Shown: piece after piece, positions 5,802-7,148 of the stretch
How the letters are laid out: each line of letters begins with the position of its first letter
Position numbering within the stretch: position 1 is the first letter of the stretch
Origin: Deltaproteobacteria bacterium
GTDB lineage: Bacteria > Desulfobacterota > Desulfobacteria > Desulfobacterales > Desulfobacteraceae
Assembly: GCA_003647385.1 (NCBI GenBank)
Contig: QMMT01000101.1
Coordinates: 1 to 7,148 of the forward strand
Length of the DNA stretch: 7,148 nucleotides
Reading direction: 5' to 3'
Position numbers and translations under genes: made by a program
The notes under the pieces: model-generated
The model's input: only the letters and a program-made list of their open reading frames with translations
Database searches by the model: none
What the model was told of the DNA's origin: nothing

Positions 5802-7025
5802 AAGTTCTAAAGCCATCATGGCAAACATTTTTTTATTCTTAAACCTGTCATCAAATGAAAACCTGTAGGTCTTTGCTCTTGAAAGTGAGGGGCCTGCAAT
5901 ACCGATACATACCATGCCAACCGGTTTGTCCAGGGTACCCCCATCCGGCCCTGCAATACCGGTAGTTGAGATGGCAAAATCAGCCCCGGCCTTAAGTCTT
6001 GCACCTTGAGCCATTTCAAGGGCAGTTCGTTCATGAACCGCTCCGCATTCAATAATGGTTTCCTTTTGTACATTCAAAATATTCATTTTTGCATCATTGG
6101 AATACGTAACGCCTGAAAATAAAAAATAATTTGAACTGCCTGCCACATCGGTCACCATGTTTGAAATCAGGCCGCCGGTACAGGACTCTGCAATGGCAAG
6201 GGTTTTCTTCTGCTGTGTCAACAAATAGCCTACCTCCTGGGCAATGGTCAGTCCTTTTTGGGATACTACTTTATTGTCAAGCTGCAAAAAAGCCCATTGC
6301 TTTGCATCTGCAATATCAGATTTTGCCTCTTCTTTATTTTTACCGGAATCCAATAAAAGAATCTTAACTTCAATAACAGGAAAATTGGCCCGAAAACCCA
6401 GCCGCATTTTAGGAAACTTAATTTTAAACCCTTTTAACAATGCCCCGACCTTAGATTCAGGAAGCCCGAATACAGTGAGACGCTCAATCAGAATATCATC
6501 AAAGAGACTGAACTCTCTGGCCAACACCTTTTTGACTTCTCTTTCAAACATAATTTTCATTTCAGTGGGCACACCCGGCATAAAGAAAAAACAGCATCGA
6601 TTGAATTTAACATAAAACCCCGGCGCCGTACCATTATGATTGATTAACATATTGGCACTTGATGGCAGCATGACTTGTTTTTCATTATCCCGGGTCAATT
6701 CAAATCCTCGTTTCTTGAAATACGATTTCATGGATTCCAAAGCCTGCCTGTTCAACTCAAGGCTGTCATCTGCTGCCTTACTGCAGGCAAGTGCAGTCAG
6801 ATCATCCTGGGTTGGCCCTAATCCCCCGGTGACAAGGCAGATATCAGCCTGCAGGGAAATATCAATGATTGTTGATGCGATCATATCAATATCATCACCG
6901 ACAGCAGTAATCTTACGAACTTCAATTCCCATCTGTTTCAGTGCGCTGCAGAGGAATGCTGCATTTGTATCAACAATATCTCCTAAAAGGACTTCATCAC
7001 CGGTTGAAAGAATGTGGGCTATCAT
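5763..7025 (-). CDS. cinA: CinA-family protein: N-terminal molybdopterin-binding-like (COG1058) domain plus C-terminal nicotinamide-nucleotide amidase (PncC)
   Basis: This 420-residue protein has the normal length for full CinA (about 410-425). Residues 1 to about 170 are the MoCF_biosynth-like domain, with LSTGDEVLLGDIVDTN (6-21), VTGGLGPTQDDLT (65-77) and MPGVPTEM (149-156). In characterised CinA proteins this domain is an ADP-ribose pyrophosphatase. Residues from about 258 to 412 are the PncC domain, with AESCTGGL (279-286; Ser281 in the active-site motif), FSGVTYSNDAK (303-313) and TGIAGPDGGTLDKPVG (355-370). PncC deamidates NMN to nicotinic acid mononucleotide, so the protein probably serves pyridine-nucleotide recycling or damage clean-up; the competence link in the name holds for only some bacteria. 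All signature motifs are intact. A good ribosome site, AAGGGG (7038..7033), lies 7 nt before the ATG. The stop codon lies inside the convergent hydrolase gene. Confidence 0.94.
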   Translation of the reverse strand: MIAHILSTGDEVLLGDIVDTNAAFLCSALKQMGIEVRKITAVGDDIDMIASTIIDISLQADICLVTGGLGPTQDDLTALACSKAADDSLELNRQALESMKSYFKKRGFELTRDNEKQVMLPSSANMLINHNGTAPGFYVKFNRCCFFFMPGVPTEMKIMFEREVKKVLAREFSLFDDILIERLTVFGLPESKVGALLKGFKIKFPKMRLGFRANFPVIEVKILLLDSGKNKEEAKSDIADAKQWAFLQLDNKVVSQKGLTIAQEVGYLLTQQKKTLAIAESCTGGLISNMVTDVAGSSNYFLFSGVTYSNDAKMNILNVQKETIIECGAVHERTALEMAQGARLKAGADFAISTTGIAGPDGGTLDKPVGMVCIGIAGPSLSRAKTYRFSFDDRFKNKKMFAMMALELLRRHLVSVSKTP

Positions 7026-7028
7026 AAT

Positions 7029-7148
7029 TTATCCCCTTAAATTATTGAAAAATGCTGCATGGTTTGATGAAAAAAATGCTGGATTCTTACGAATGCCGGA
7101 CCCGGCCGATAGTTGTTTTTTAAAAGTTTTATCCAGAAATTGTTTTAC
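7029..7148 (-). CDS. Possible 3' end (last 39 codons) of an unrecognised gene upstream of cinA
   Basis: On the minus strand one frame is open from the window edge to a TAA at 7031..7029, 3 nt before the cinA ATG. It encodes 39 residues ending FFNNLRG, with a basic, phenylalanine-rich composition and an AGSGIRKNPAFF stretch. It contains no ATG, GTG or TTG, so it could only be the tail of a longer gene. The close spacing and the cinA ribosome site within its end suit an operon. I do not recognise the family. A second frame is also open over most of this stretch, so coding is only moderately supported. Confidence 0.4.
   Translation of the reverse strand, partial: VKQFLDKTFKKQLSAGSGIRKNPAFFSSNHAAFFNNLRG
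7033..7038 (-). promoter_or_regulatory. Ribosome binding site of cinA
   Basis: AAGGGG sits 7 nt upstream of the cinA ATG (7025..7023). It overlaps the end of the reading frame that enters from the right edge, whose TAA occupies 7031..7029. This arrangement is typical of translational coupling within an operon. Confidence 0.65.

Noticed and set aside
5812..5834. GCCA-TCA-TGGC followed by seven Ts, as a terminator for the hydrolase gene
   Set aside because: The stem is only 4 bp, 5 nt separate it from the T-run, and it lies within conserved cinA coding sequence. It is too weak to call.
7096..7124. GC-rich GCCGGACCCGGC with a downstream T-run as a rho-independent terminator
   Set aside because: It forms at best a 4-bp stem with a 4-nt loop, the T-run is several bases away, and the stretch may be coding on the other strand.
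1..7148. Mobile element, CRISPR array, tRNA/rRNA or defence system
   Set aside because: I saw no terminal inverted repeats, spaced direct repeats, transposase motifs or RNA gene signatures on either strand. The region reads as core chromosome.

Overview
This is a 7.1-kb, AT-leaning window (about 40% GC by eye) of ordinary-looking bacterial chromosome. The gene complement and the CoA-transferase/GNAT fusion suggest an anaerobic deltaproteobacterium of the Desulfobacterales type. That placement is inferred from family resemblance and codon style, because the window holds no rRNA or other phylogenetic marker. I see no insertion sequence, phage gene, CRISPR array, tRNA or rRNA.

Layout, left to right: (1) 1-1464, minus strand: the N-terminal 488 residues of a glycogen phosphorylase that runs off the left edge. 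(2) 1465-1668: a divergent intergenic region with a plausible promoter for the phosphorylase and an 18-bp operator-like palindrome over its -10 box. (3) 1669-3561, plus strand: a two-domain protein, an acetyl-CoA hydrolase/transferase module fused to a C-terminal GNAT acetyltransferase. (4) 3565-4953, minus strand: a TrmA/RlmD-type iron-sulfur RNA m5U methyltransferase whose stop lies 3 bp from the stop of the previous gene. (5) 4954-5036: a compact divergent promoter region. (6) 5037-5801, plus strand: a small serine alpha/beta hydrolase. (7) 5763-7025, minus strand: full-length CinA, with its 3' end overlapping the hydrolase gene by 39 bp. (8) 7029-7148, minus strand: probably the last 39 codons of an unrecognised gene just upstream of cinA.

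The genes alternate in strand, so most are probably single-gene transcription units; cinA may be the distal gene of an operon. They do not form one pathway. Glycogen phosphorylase mobilises storage carbon, the fusion protein works on or senses acyl-CoA, the methyltransferase modifies RNA, and CinA salvages or cleans up pyridine nucleotides.

The most interesting item is the fusion protein. The glutamate that normally forms the covalent glutamyl-CoA intermediate is a glutamine here, and two conserved glycine loops of the CoA-transferase fold are also altered, while the GNAT motif is intact. This suggests that the CoA-transferase half may have become a ligand-binding or regulatory module for the acetyltransferase.
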